This document shows, one piece after another, positions 1-7,188 of a stretch of 18,125 bases of DNA. Origin of the DNA: JAKQIM01 sp964633225 (GTDB taxonomy: Bacteria > Chloroflexota > Anaerolineae > Anaerolineales > UBA4823); assembly GCA_964633225.1 (NCBI GenBank), contig CAZWFQ010000065.1, positions 1 to 18,125 on the forward strand, written 5' to 3'. Each line of letters opens with the position of its first letter. The stretch's first letter is position 1. The notes below the pieces were generated by a model. The model was not told the origin of the DNA and did not search any database. It saw nothing but the letters and a program-made list of their open reading frames with translations. Position numbers and translations under genes: made by a program.

Positions 1-1049
1 AAGCGCGGCAGCACCTCCAGGTTATACAGGATCTGGGTGCGTTTATCGTCCATTGGCTGGCTGGTATCAGGCACCGGGAAATCCGGCAGCACGGTCGCCA
101 TATCCAGCAGGAAGAGGCCGGCGGTAGAGCGCAGCAGCATGACCTCGAAGACGTTCATCCCGCTCACCCGGCCCTGCCCGCCGCTGGTGGTGTAATACAC
201 CTCGGCATCGGTGAATTCTGAGAAGTTGAAGCCGGTCTCAAAGGCCACCATCGAATAGCCCAGGCTGCGGAAGGCGTTCTCTACGGCACTGTCTTTGATC
301 AGGTTGCGGATCTCAGTCCGGTCAGTGCTGCCCGACGAGAACTGGCCCAGTGCGTCGATGTAATCCATATTCAGGATGGAGGTCATCACCAGCTCGGTCT
401 GGGCGTAATTAGACTGGCTGCAATCCAGCACGGTGAAGCCCAGTTCACGCAGGCCGTCTAAGAAAGCCGTGTTGTCGAAATCATAGGTCTGATCCAGCAC
501 ATCCTGGCGGGTATATTCATCCATGATGATGAAATACACGTCTGGGACTGGTTGGCCTTGGGGCAGGCGCAGGTTTTCCAGGGCGGGAGCGCTGGCAGGC
601 AGGCCCTTGCCAGACAGGAGGCCGGCCTCGTAGCTGGCAATCTGCCAGGCCGGGAAGAGCAAGAGCAGCAGGGCAATAATATTCAGGGCTTTGGTGGGCT
701 GGTCAAAACGGCGCAAACGCGTAATGATCAGCCAGGTACCCAAACCAGCCAACACAAGCCACAACGGCATGAGCAGGCGGTGGCGGCCCAGGAAGATCCC
801 GGCTTGCTCAAGGGTATTGTAGACGTGCCCATAGGTAAAGAACAAGGTCAACAGCAGGCTGGCGAGGACAGCCGCCCGCCGCCCATCCCGCAGCCATAAG
901 CGCAGCAAGCCCCACAACAGACCCGCCGCCAGCAACACAATCACCAGCGAACGCAGCGCTACCGGCAGGTGCACCTGGTCCACGTTCAGCCCCAACAGTG
1001 CCAGGACAAAATACGCTGCAAAGAGAAAAGGGTGTAGAGGTTTGTTCAT
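1..1049 (-). CDS. sulfatase/alkaline-phosphatase-superfamily membrane enzyme, paralogue 1 (3' end outside window)
   Basis: The frame is open from an ATG at 1049 down to the window edge (349 full codons), so the C-terminus is missing. The N-terminus (MNKPLHPFLFAAYF...) has about five hydrophobic segments in its first ~150 residues. An extracytoplasmic sulfatase-fold domain follows, starting at PDVYFIIMDEYTRQDV (Met of IIMDEY is residue 176). The segment CSQSNYAQTELV lies where LTA-synthase/sulfatase relatives carry the metal ligand and nucleophile, so its Thr is a candidate nucleophile. The protein aligns throughout with the next gene upstream (1149-2690), for example FFTYGHVY, LGRHRLL and CSQSNYAQT. 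The two are tandem paralogues. Family knowledge suggests transfer or hydrolysis of sulfo-, phosphoglycerol or phosphoethanolamine groups on a surface polymer, but the substrate cannot be read from sequence. No clear Shine-Dalgarno precedes the ATG, and a hairpin-bearing leader (1071-1117) lies just upstream. Confidence 0.8.
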   Translation of the reverse strand, partial: MNKPLHPFLFAAYFVLALLGLNVDQVHLPVALRSLVIVLLAAGLLWGLLRLWLRDGRRAAVLASLLLTLFFTYGHVYNTLEQAGIFLGRHRLLMPLWLVLAGLGTWLIITRLRRFDQPTKALNIIALLLLLFPAWQIASYEAGLLSGKGLPASAPALENLRLPQGQPVPDVYFIIMDEYTRQDVLDQTYDFDNTAFLDGLRELGFTVLDCSQSNYAQTELVMTSILNMDYIDALGQFSSGSTDRTEIRNLIKDSAVENAFRSLGYSMVAFETGFNFSEFTDAEVYYTTSGGQGRVSGMNVFEVMLLRSTAGLFLLDMATVLPDFPVPDTSQPMDDKRTQILYNLEVLPR

Positions 1050-1070
1050 AGGGATAAAGGTTTCACCGCT

Positions 1071-1117
1071 GAGACGCAGAGAAACATCTCAAAAAAACTC
1101 GGCGCACTCTGCGTCTC
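1071..1117. repeat. inverted repeat in the leader of sulfatase-like paralogue 1
   Basis: The arm GAGACGCAGAG at 1071-1081 is an exact 11-bp inverted match to 1107-1117, with a 25-nt centre that contains a run of seven A. The element fills most of the 99-bp gap between the two sulfatase-like genes. Its flank (TTTCACCGCTGAGACGCAGAG) resembles the 'accgc-gagacgcagag' type of intergenic palindrome that I recall being dispersed in many environmental bacterial genomes. That recollection is not checked. It could be a mobile palindromic repeat, part of the leader of the downstream gene, or both. Confidence 0.55.
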
Positions 1118-1148
1118 CATAGAAAAAATTATTTTTCCATCCAGACCA

Positions 1149-2690
1149 TCACTCATCACAATCATTCACAATCTGCATAAAGGTATACGGGTCTTCGTAG
1201 CTAGAATAATAACTACGATCAGGCAGCAGTTCCAGCCCCGCCCCAAAATAAGCCCCCAGCACAATGCGGAAAGTGTTGACCGGGGTGATGGATGGATACA
1301 ATTGATCTGCCCCATCACCTGGCAGATAATAAGCATTCAAAATCGAAGTGCGGTCTTCAGGCACAGCCCGGTCGTTACCGTGGTCGGCCTGGATGATGAT
1401 GACCGGCGGCGTGGCCGAAACAGTAATGATCTCTTCCAGCATATTGATGACACGCTGGTTGATATAACGGATCTCATCTGTATGCGCCTGGGCGAAAGCC
1501 GCATCATCCATATCCTTAGACCAACTCACCAGCTCACCCTGTGGGCCAAAGACGATCGGAAAATGCGGGGCCACAATGTGAGCATAGACGAACTTGGGAC
1601 TTTCGACTGCCAGGGGCAGGCTGCGCAGCTTTTCAAAGGTATAGAGCACACGCTCGCGGTGCTCGTGGTTAGGATAATCCAGGTCGGGGGTCAAGGATTG
1701 GGGCAGGAAAGAGCTGGCATCGGTAAGCAGCAGAGCAGCAGAGGAGCGGATGAGCATGACCTCGAAGCCGTTCACGGCCAGGCGCGCCTCACCCGGGTTG
1801 ACAGCGCTGCGCTCTTGGCTGTAATAAACGTCCGCGTCATCCCAGTGCATCCAGTAATAGCCGGTCTCAAAGGCCACGCTGGTATAGCCCAATGCTTCGA
1901 AGGCCTGGCGCACAGCGCTGTGCTTGATCAACGGCCAGGTAGGCGCCATATCATGGCTGCCGGCCACAAAACCATCGCCCAGGGCCTCCAGGTAATTCAT
2001 ATTGAGCGAAGAGGCCAGCGAAAGCTGGGTCTGGGCGTAGTTGCTCTGGCTGCATGCCGCCACGTAAAAACCCAAATCCTCCAGCTCTTGGATGAAGGCG
2101 CTGTTATCATAGCCAAACTGATCTTGCAGCACGTCGGCGCGCGAGTAACCATCCAGGATGATGTAGTATACATCCGGGTGAGACTGACCAGCCACAATCT
2201 GTAAACCGCCTGCCGTTGATGCAGGGGTGGCGCTTGCCAGGCTGGTCGTGCGCACAGCAAAAAAGATCACTTGCAAGAAAGGAAAGAGCAGAGCCATAAG
2301 GCCAAAAATATTAAGGGCTTGGGTAGCCAGCGCCAGTGTTTTGGATGAGCGGGTGAACACCCACCAGGTCCCCAGCCCGGCTGCCAGCAGCCAGAGCGGC
2401 AGCAGCAGGCGGTGACGGCCCAGGGCCAGCGCAAAGACGGGATGCACTTCCAAATACTGGTAGACGTGTCCATAGGTGAAGAAGAGCAGCAAAAAGAGAC
2501 TGCTGAGCAGAGCGGCACGCTGCCAATCGCGGGCCAGCAGGCGCAGCAGACCAAAGAGCAGCCCAGCCCCCAGCAGGCAAACCAGCAGGGCGCGCCAGGC
2601 GGCCAAGGGACGCACCTGGTCCAGGTTCAGGGCCAGCAGTTCAACCACAAAATAGGCTGCCAGCAAAAAAGGATGGAATGACTTTTTCAT
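1149..2690 (-). CDS. sulfatase/LTA-synthase-like membrane enzyme, paralogue 2
   Basis: This gene encodes 513 aa. Five hydrophobic segments fall in about the first 170 residues: LLAAYFVVELLALNL, the WRALLVCLLGAGLLFGLL region, the SLFLLLFFTYGHVY region, LLLPLWLLAAGLGTWWVF, and the NIFGLMALLFPFLQVIFF region. An outward-facing sulfatase-superfamily (PF00884-type) domain follows. Its landmarks are PDVYYIILDGYSRADV, SQSNYAQTQLSLASSLNMNY (candidate nucleophile Thr), YAHIVAPHFPIVF (metal-binding His region) and VIIIQADHGND (C-terminal D-H-G metal site). I chose ATG 2690 (MKKSFHPFLLAAYF) because it aligns with the paralogue's start. The longer frame to 2756 would translate a perfect palindrome. No clear Shine-Dalgarno is visible. 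The gene lies 68 bp after the methyltransferase and is probably in the same operon. The likely role is modification of a cell-surface glycan or lipid-linked polymer; the substrate is unknown. Confidence 0.85.
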   Translation of the reverse strand: MKKSFHPFLLAAYFVVELLALNLDQVRPLAAWRALLVCLLGAGLLFGLLRLLARDWQRAALLSSLFLLLFFTYGHVYQYLEVHPVFALALGRHRLLLPLWLLAAGLGTWWVFTRSSKTLALATQALNIFGLMALLFPFLQVIFFAVRTTSLASATPASTAGGLQIVAGQSHPDVYYIILDGYSRADVLQDQFGYDNSAFIQELEDLGFYVAACSQSNYAQTQLSLASSLNMNYLEALGDGFVAGSHDMAPTWPLIKHSAVRQAFEALGYTSVAFETGYYWMHWDDADVYYSQERSAVNPGEARLAVNGFEVMLIRSSAALLLTDASSFLPQSLTPDLDYPNHEHRERVLYTFEKLRSLPLAVESPKFVYAHIVAPHFPIVFGPQGELVSWSKDMDDAAFAQAHTDEIRYINQRVINMLEEIITVSATPPVIIIQADHGNDRAVPEDRTSILNAYYLPGDGADQLYPSITPVNTFRIVLGAYFGAGLELLPDRSYYSSYEDPYTFMQIVNDCDE

Positions 2691-2698
2691 AGAATAGG

Positions 2699-2745
2699 TT
2701 TTTTGAGACGAGGCCCCCACAAGTGGGGGCCTCGTCTCAAAAAAA
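2699..2745. repeat. perfect long palindrome upstream of sulfatase-like paralogue 2
   Basis: Arms GAGACGAGGCCCCCAC (2705-2720) and 2723-2738 are exact inverted complements around a 2-nt centre. They are extended by T6 (2699-2704) and A7 (2739-2745), giving about 22 paired bases per arm. On either strand the 3' flank of the hairpin is A-rich, not U-rich, so it is not a textbook intrinsic terminator although it looks like one. The GC stem ends 14 nt before the ATG at 2690 and follows the methyltransferase stop by 13 bp. It may act as a processing or translational-control hairpin within the operon. Confidence 0.85.
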
Positions 2746-2758
2746 CGATCGAACAATC

Positions 2759-4186
2759 TCAGGAGTTCGCCTCTAACAAGTACAACGTACGCGGCGAGTC
2801 TTGCACCTGCACCTTTTCGTGAACGGTGAAGAACGGCTCAAAAGCCGCCTCAAAGCCTTCCAGGTGGTAGTTGGTGAAGATATCCTGGCGTGTGGCAAGC
2901 AGCTTCTTGACCTGTGAATCTTCCTTGGGGACGAACTCGATCACCAGCCAGGTGCACAAATCGTGGAAGGTCTCAGCCAACTGCGGCAGGGGCACGTTGT
3001 TCGAGATAGCCAGGTGATGAATGAGAGCCAGGGCCAGGACGGCATCAGCAGGGCCGCGCGCAGCCAGGGCCTGGCGCTCGCGATTATGCCAGCCCAAGCC
3101 AGGGCTGGGGTTGGTCAGGTCCATCACCAGGGGCAGCATGTGGGTTTCTTTCTTGGCTTTGCAGCCCTGGTAATTCTGCTCAACCGCGGCCGGGTCAATA
3201 TCAAAGGCCACCGTGGGGATACTGCGGTCTGAGGCCAGGCGGCTGAATTCACCGGTATTGGCGCCCAGGTCCCACACTCGCTGCGGCTGGATGCGCGCCA
3301 AGAACTGGTCAACCAATTGGCGTTTGTGCTCAAAAGCGGCTGAGGAATAATGCCCGGCTGAAGCAGCGTAATAATCGCCCCACTCAGTACCGGCAGGCTT
3401 CCACTTGAGCCTACGGGTGGTGCTTTCCAGGCTGTCCATCAAGCCCTGGAAAGAGATCTTGCTCATCCCGGCGCGGGCGGCGGGCTTCTTTTCAGCCGCG
3501 GGGCCCACGGGGGCCTCCTTATCGGCATACCGCTGCTGGGCAGCGGCGTGCAGGTGAAGATGGGTAGCAAGCCCCAGGTCAAAACGGGTGCGGCCCGGCA
3601 GCAAGCGCACTGCCAGGTCGAGCGGCACGCCATCAATATAAATGCGCAGCAGTTGGTTCAGGCGCACATCGGTGTGCGCCATAAGGGCCAGCGGAGCCAG
3701 GAAGTGCTGGCAGAACTGCCGGTAAGCCACCCACGGCTCGCCTTCGCGATAAGCTTCAAAAGAAAGCGTATCGATCAATACGGGCCGGCCATGGTGGAAT
3801 TGGATGTTATAAGCGCTGCTGTCTTTGAGCACCATGCCGGCATCCAGAGCCAGCTTCTGAATGGCCATGGTGGCCAGGGCGGCATCCTGGAGCTGGCTGA
3901 AGCTCCACTCATAGGGGTATGAGATGAAGTCCACCCGCTCAGGGCACAGGATCTTATAGGCCAGGGCAGGATCGGCCGGCTCGACGCTGAGCTCTTCATG
4001 CGGGATGAGCAGGCCGGCCTTCACAAGCCGGCCATACAGGCCAGAGCCCATCAACTGGTCGTAGTGAGGCTGGTAAGCCCGGTTGACCTGGCGGTACAAG
4101 ACCCCCTGGCGCACAAACAAGAAACCGCTGGGATCCCGAAAGGAAGCCTCCAGGCGGCGGCTATGGCTGGGGGGGAGTGTTGTCAT
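2759..4186 (-). CDS. NoeA-like class I SAM-dependent methyltransferase
   Basis: This gene encodes 475 aa. The C-terminal half is a Rossmann methyltransferase. Motif I is RVWDLGANTGEFS, motif II is TVAFDIDPAAVEQNY, and ADAVLALALIHHLAI is the usual post-motif region before VIEFVPKED. The N-terminal ~250 residues (SFRDPSGFLFVRQG, YRQVNRAYQPHYDQL, SGLYGRLVKAGLL) match the style of the NoeA-related family as I remember it. They contain LKDSSAYNIQF...PVLIDTLSFE, a spaced D-N-D pattern that recalls a kinase catalytic loop. The start overlaps the small membrane protein gene by 26 bp and has no strong ribosome site, which points to translational coupling. With that gene and the two sulfatase-like genes it forms a probable surface-polymer operon. 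NoeA is a rhizobial nodulation protein, but the family is broad and no nodulation role is implied. The methyl acceptor is unknown. Confidence 0.8.
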   Translation of the reverse strand: MTTLPPSHSRRLEASFRDPSGFLFVRQGVLYRQVNRAYQPHYDQLMGSGLYGRLVKAGLLIPHEELSVEPADPALAYKILCPERVDFISYPYEWSFSQLQDAALATMAIQKLALDAGMVLKDSSAYNIQFHHGRPVLIDTLSFEAYREGEPWVAYRQFCQHFLAPLALMAHTDVRLNQLLRIYIDGVPLDLAVRLLPGRTRFDLGLATHLHLHAAAQQRYADKEAPVGPAAEKKPAARAGMSKISFQGLMDSLESTTRRLKWKPAGTEWGDYYAASAGHYSSAAFEHKRQLVDQFLARIQPQRVWDLGANTGEFSRLASDRSIPTVAFDIDPAAVEQNYQGCKAKKETHMLPLVMDLTNPSPGLGWHNRERQALAARGPADAVLALALIHHLAISNNVPLPQLAETFHDLCTWLVIEFVPKEDSQVKKLLATRQDIFTNYHLEGFEAAFEPFFTVHEKVQVQDSPRTLYLLEANS

Positions 4187-4382
4187 CGTTTGTCTGTTCG
4201 GGGGTCTCGGGAGGGGTGCGCTTGAAGAAGTTTACGATCTTCTTCCAATAAGCCCTGATAATGAAGCCTGCGCCCACTAATCCGGCGATCAAAAGCTGGA
4301 GAATGAAACTGCCAGAGCCGGGATCCAGGTATAGGTGCCCGCTCAGCAGGGGGGAAGAAAACAACCAATGGTGAATGAACAT
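4161..4382 (-). CDS. small membrane protein with YLDPGSGS motif
   Basis: This gene encodes 73 aa. A short N-terminus (MFIHHWLFSSPLL) precedes YLDPGSGSFILQLLIAGL and one clear membrane helix (SFILQLLIAGLVGAGFII). A basic segment (RAYWKKIVNFFKR) and a Pro/Asp/Asn-rich cytoplasmic tail follow. I chose ATG 4382 because AGAGAGG sits at good distance before it. An upstream in-frame start at 4457 would run through the promoter and a hairpin. Its 3' end overlaps the methyltransferase gene by 26 bp. I have seen similar 'YLDPG(S/T)GS + one helix' small proteins beside sulfatase-like and methyltransferase genes, but I cannot name a characterised function. It may be a membrane anchor or partner for the operon enzymes. 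Confidence 0.75.
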   Translation of the reverse strand: MFIHHWLFSSPLLSGHLYLDPGSGSFILQLLIAGLVGAGFIIRAYWKKIVNFFKRTPPETPEQTNDDNTPPQP

Positions 4383-4403
4383 ATTGACCTCTCTATGATG
4401 AAA

Positions 4404-4432
4404 ATTATACCCGATATCCATGCCGCTAACAG
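4404..4432 (-). promoter_or_regulatory. putative promoter of the surface-modification operon
   Basis: On the minus strand a perfect TATAAT (4404-4409) lies 17 bp from CTGTTA (4427-4432, 3 of 6 matches to TTGACA). The site is in the 92-bp gap before the small membrane protein gene. A 7-bp hairpin (TGCCGCT/AGCGGCA, 4421-4437) overlaps the -35 zone. It could be an operator or the weak end of the upstream transcript. Confidence 0.45.
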
Positions 4433-4474
4433 CGGCAAGAAAAATTCGGGCGCCCAAACCCCTCTTTATTAACT

Positions 4475-5950
4475 TTACCCATCTGACTGCAAGAAGGTTT
4501 CAAGAGGAGCAGTTGAGGAAGTGTGCAGTTTGGCGATCCAATCGATGATCGGGTCGCGCCAATTCAGTCCGGTGAGGATGCCAAACTGGTCGTACTGGTT
4601 GACAGCAAAATGATTGCCGCCGTCGTACAAGGCCTGGGGGATAAGCAAATGGTATACGGCCTGTAAGTCCAGGGGCGTGCCATCTGCCAGGCGGTAAGCA
4701 CCATCACTGCCCTGCAGGCCGCCGTACATGGCACGTGGATTTTCGATCGTCTCGATCAGTTGGGCCCCGGTCAAGCCAATATCCACCAGGGCATTATCGG
4801 TAGGCAGCATGCCCAGAATGGCAGCCCGGGTGATCTCACCTGCCGGCAGCGACTGGACGTAGCGCGGGCTGAAGACAGCCGCCTGGGCCCGGCCGTAGGC
4901 TTCCAGCCAGGGTGTTGTAACCAAGCGCGCCATCTGCGGGGTGTTCCAACCGACCTTGGTGCCCAGGTAACCAATGGGCTCAAACAACTCAGCAGGCATC
5001 TGGGCGCGCCAAGAATCAACTCGCGCCGCCATATCGGCATCAGGGCGCCCGCCCGTGTTGGGCTGCAAGCTGGCATCGATCTCTACCACCTGGCGGCTGG
5101 CGGTATCAAAGAGCAGGGCAATGCGGATGTAATTGTGCAGAAACGAGCCGCTTTGCACAATTGTCACACCATCCACGCGCTCCACGATCTCTTCGTGGCA
5201 GTGAGCGCCGCACAAGATGGAGATGCCCAACTCAGCTGCCAGGGGAACCAGGGTACGCAGGTCGCTGGCGCACAGGTGACCCAGCACCAGCAGCAGTTCT
5301 GCGCCCTCGGCCCTGGCCTGGGGCACCACCTGGCGCAGGGCCTGGTCCAAGGCGATGAATTCCAGCTCAGCCACGTGGCTGGGCGGGGTATCCCACGGAG
5401 TATTGAGGGTGGTCAGGCCAATCAAGCCTACACGGATGCCATTCACATCGCGGATGGTGTATGGCAGCAAGAAATCTGGAACAGCGCCGTCTGAACGCTG
5501 GCGAATATTGGCCGAGAGCAGGGGATAAGCGGCCTGGACCTGGCGCTGGCGGAGAATATCCAGCCCAAAATCAAAATCGTGGTTGCCCAGCGCAGCGGCG
5601 GCATATCCCATAGCATTCATGATATCCACCATTGATTGCCCGGCAAACCAGGTGGAAATAGCCGGGCCGATCCAACTGTCTCCGCCGCTCAAGGCCAGGA
5701 AGGGGCCAGCCGGATCGTAGGCCTCCTGGTGGCGCCAAAGGGCCAACATGCCCGCCGCACCGCCGTACTCGCCCGTGGGTTCAACCCAGCCGTGCTCGTC
5801 GTTGGTGTAGAGCAGGATCAACCGGCGGCGGGTTTCGTCCTCCTGGCTGGCAAAGTCGGGCAGGGCCGGGGTGCAGGCAGACAACAAGGCGCCCGCACCA
5901 AAGAGCGAGGCAACCTGGAGAAAAGAACGACGCGAAGGAGAGGAGGACAT
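4475..5950 (-). CDS. 5'-nucleotidase / UDP-sugar-hydrolase family lipoprotein
   Basis: This gene encodes 491 aa. The N-terminal calcineurin-like metallophosphoesterase domain shows the dimetal ligands: YTNDEHG (Asp51, His53), GGDSW (Asp91), GNHDFDFG (Asn123, His124), VLGHL and GAHCHEE. The C-terminal ~180 residues (LGTKVGWNTPQMARL... to the end) look like the 5'-nucleotidase substrate domain (5_nucleotid_C). The N-terminus SPSRRSFLQVASLFGAGALL carries a twin-arginine motif, followed by an LSAC lipobox (Cys26). The enzyme is therefore probably exported folded and lipid-anchored, acting on extracellular nucleotides or sugar nucleotides. I chose ATG 5950 over an in-frame GTG at 6004, which would put 18 residues before the Tat motif and has its GGAGGA touching the start codon. 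The gene lies 23 bp after the DUF711 gene, probably in the same transcript. Confidence 0.88.
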   Translation of the reverse strand: MSSSPSRRSFLQVASLFGAGALLSACTPALPDFASQEDETRRRLILLYTNDEHGWVEPTGEYGGAAGMLALWRHQEAYDPAGPFLALSGGDSWIGPAISTWFAGQSMVDIMNAMGYAAAALGNHDFDFGLDILRQRQVQAAYPLLSANIRQRSDGAVPDFLLPYTIRDVNGIRVGLIGLTTLNTPWDTPPSHVAELEFIALDQALRQVVPQARAEGAELLLVLGHLCASDLRTLVPLAAELGISILCGAHCHEEIVERVDGVTIVQSGSFLHNYIRIALLFDTASRQVVEIDASLQPNTGGRPDADMAARVDSWRAQMPAELFEPIGYLGTKVGWNTPQMARLVTTPWLEAYGRAQAAVFSPRYVQSLPAGEITRAAILGMLPTDNALVDIGLTGAQLIETIENPRAMYGGLQGSDGAYRLADGTPLDLQAVYHLLIPQALYDGGNHFAVNQYDQFGILTGLNWRDPIIDWIAKLHTSSTAPLETFLQSDG

Positions 5951-5973
5951 GGAGGGATTGTACCTGGTCGCCC

Positions 5974-7185
5974 CTACGCGAGGCGACTTTTCAAATTGAA
6001 GCACTCCTCCCCCGCCAAGAAACCTTCCAGCGGGGCAGATTCTAAGGCCAGGATCCGGCTATTGGCAAAGAAGGCAAAGTCAAAACCAGTCAGGTCGCCG
6101 GCGCGCTTACCGGGGATGGGCATCAGGCGGGCGGTAAGGGGTTTATCCAGGCGGCGGGCCAGGGCAGCCAGGTCTAGCAGCAGGGGGGCCAATTGGGCCG
6201 GGCTGGCATCGCCGGGCAGGGGCAGGGTGTCCAGGCCGGTGCCGCAGACAGCCGAATAGAGCAGCATATCTTTCACGCCCAGGGTGCCTTCGGCAGCACG
6301 GCGAGCCAGGGTGGCATCTTCCAGCACCGGCAGCATCAGGCCGCTGAAACCGGCGCGCGGGAACCTGGCCTGGTCCATAGTCTCAGCCAGGATGGCCGCG
6401 GCGGCCAAAGAACCGTGCAGGCCCAAGGCCGAAACACCCAGGCGCTCCATAGCCGTGCCGAGAGAAAGGGCTTCTTCAGGGAAAGGGGCCAGCGAAAAAT
6501 CAATCCCACCAAAACGCGGCCCTGGTAAGCCAGCGACAGCGCTGCAAATGGCCTGGGCGTGATGCTCCATCTCGTCCACCAGGCGGCGGCGCGCGTCGGC
6601 CAGGTTGGCGGCCCCACTGAAGGCCTGCACAGCCAGGTCAGCGGCCTCGGTGGCGATGGCAAAACTCTCTTGGCCGCCGGCATGGTATGCCGCGGGGAAG
6701 AAGGGCGAGCCCGCCGGGACGTTAGCCAGGGCAGCAAAGCGCAGGTTGGCAAAGCCATCTGGTGAAATGGACGCGGCCTGATGGATGACCTGGGCACTGG
6801 CGCGCACGGCTGGCAAAGAGATGGCGCCATCGGCGCCGGTCAGCGCGCCGGAGAAGAAGGCATTTTGGGTGGCAGCCAGGGCATGCGGGATCCAGGTGTA
6901 GGTCTCAAGCCTTTCGGGCAGGGCAGGGCCGAGTGAAACATAGCGAAAACCGGCCTGTTTGGCGGCGGTTTCTAGCGCCTGGGCCAGGCGAGCCAGCTCA
7001 GAGGCACTGCCGGCAGGTAAGAGGTGAGAGAAAGACGGGCAGGCCAGGCGAGCAGTTTGCACTTCGTAGCCCTGAGCCACCAAGGCCCGGGCGGCAGTGG
7101 CGGTGAAATCGCTGGCACGTTTCAAGGCTGCATCGTCCAAAGGCCAGCCAGGATTGAGGAAATAAGTAAGGGAACGGATTTTCAT
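5974..7185 (-). CDS. DUF711 (UPF0210-type) family protein
   Basis: This gene encodes 403 aa and matches the DUF711 family (PF05167) in style. Segments include NVPAGSPFFPAAYH, FGGIDFSLAPFPEEALSLG, LGVSALGLHGSLAAAAILA, GFSGLMLPVLEDATLARR and LLYSAVCGTGLDTLPLPGD. It is somewhat shorter than the ~450-residue members I know. The family is distantly related to glycyl-radical (PFL-like) folds, but no biochemical function is established and I will not assign one. There is no signal peptide or TM segment, so it is presumably cytosolic. The start ATG follows the TrmH stop by 3 bp and the gene is co-oriented with the 5'-nucleotidase gene, so the three are likely co-transcribed. Confidence 0.85.
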   Translation of the reverse strand: MKIRSLTYFLNPGWPLDDAALKRASDFTATAARALVAQGYEVQTARLACPSFSHLLPAGSASELARLAQALETAAKQAGFRYVSLGPALPERLETYTWIPHALAATQNAFFSGALTGADGAISLPAVRASAQVIHQAASISPDGFANLRFAALANVPAGSPFFPAAYHAGGQESFAIATEAADLAVQAFSGAANLADARRRLVDEMEHHAQAICSAVAGLPGPRFGGIDFSLAPFPEEALSLGTAMERLGVSALGLHGSLAAAAILAETMDQARFPRAGFSGLMLPVLEDATLARRAAEGTLGVKDMLLYSAVCGTGLDTLPLPGDASPAQLAPLLLDLAALARRLDKPLTARLMPIPGKRAGDLTGFDFAFFANSRILALESAPLEGFLAGEECFNLKSRLA

Positions 7186-7188
7186 AGG

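Noticed and set aside
1302..2204. A 300-codon plus-strand frame opposite sulfatase-like paralogue 2
   Set aside because: Shadow frame with no start signals or domains; the minus-strand protein has clear active-site motifs.
2699..2745. Palindrome as a simple intrinsic terminator
   Set aside because: The 3' flank is A-rich on both strands, so the U-tract required for intrinsic termination is missing. I list it as a palindrome instead.
4760..5494. A 244-codon plus-strand frame opposite the 5'-nucleotidase gene
   Set aside because: Antisense shadow of a well-supported gene, with no family features.
5951..6004. GTG start for the 5'-nucleotidase gene 18 codons earlier
   Set aside because: Its purine-rich site abuts the start codon, and it would put 18 residues before the Tat signal. 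The internal ATG gives a normal signal peptide.
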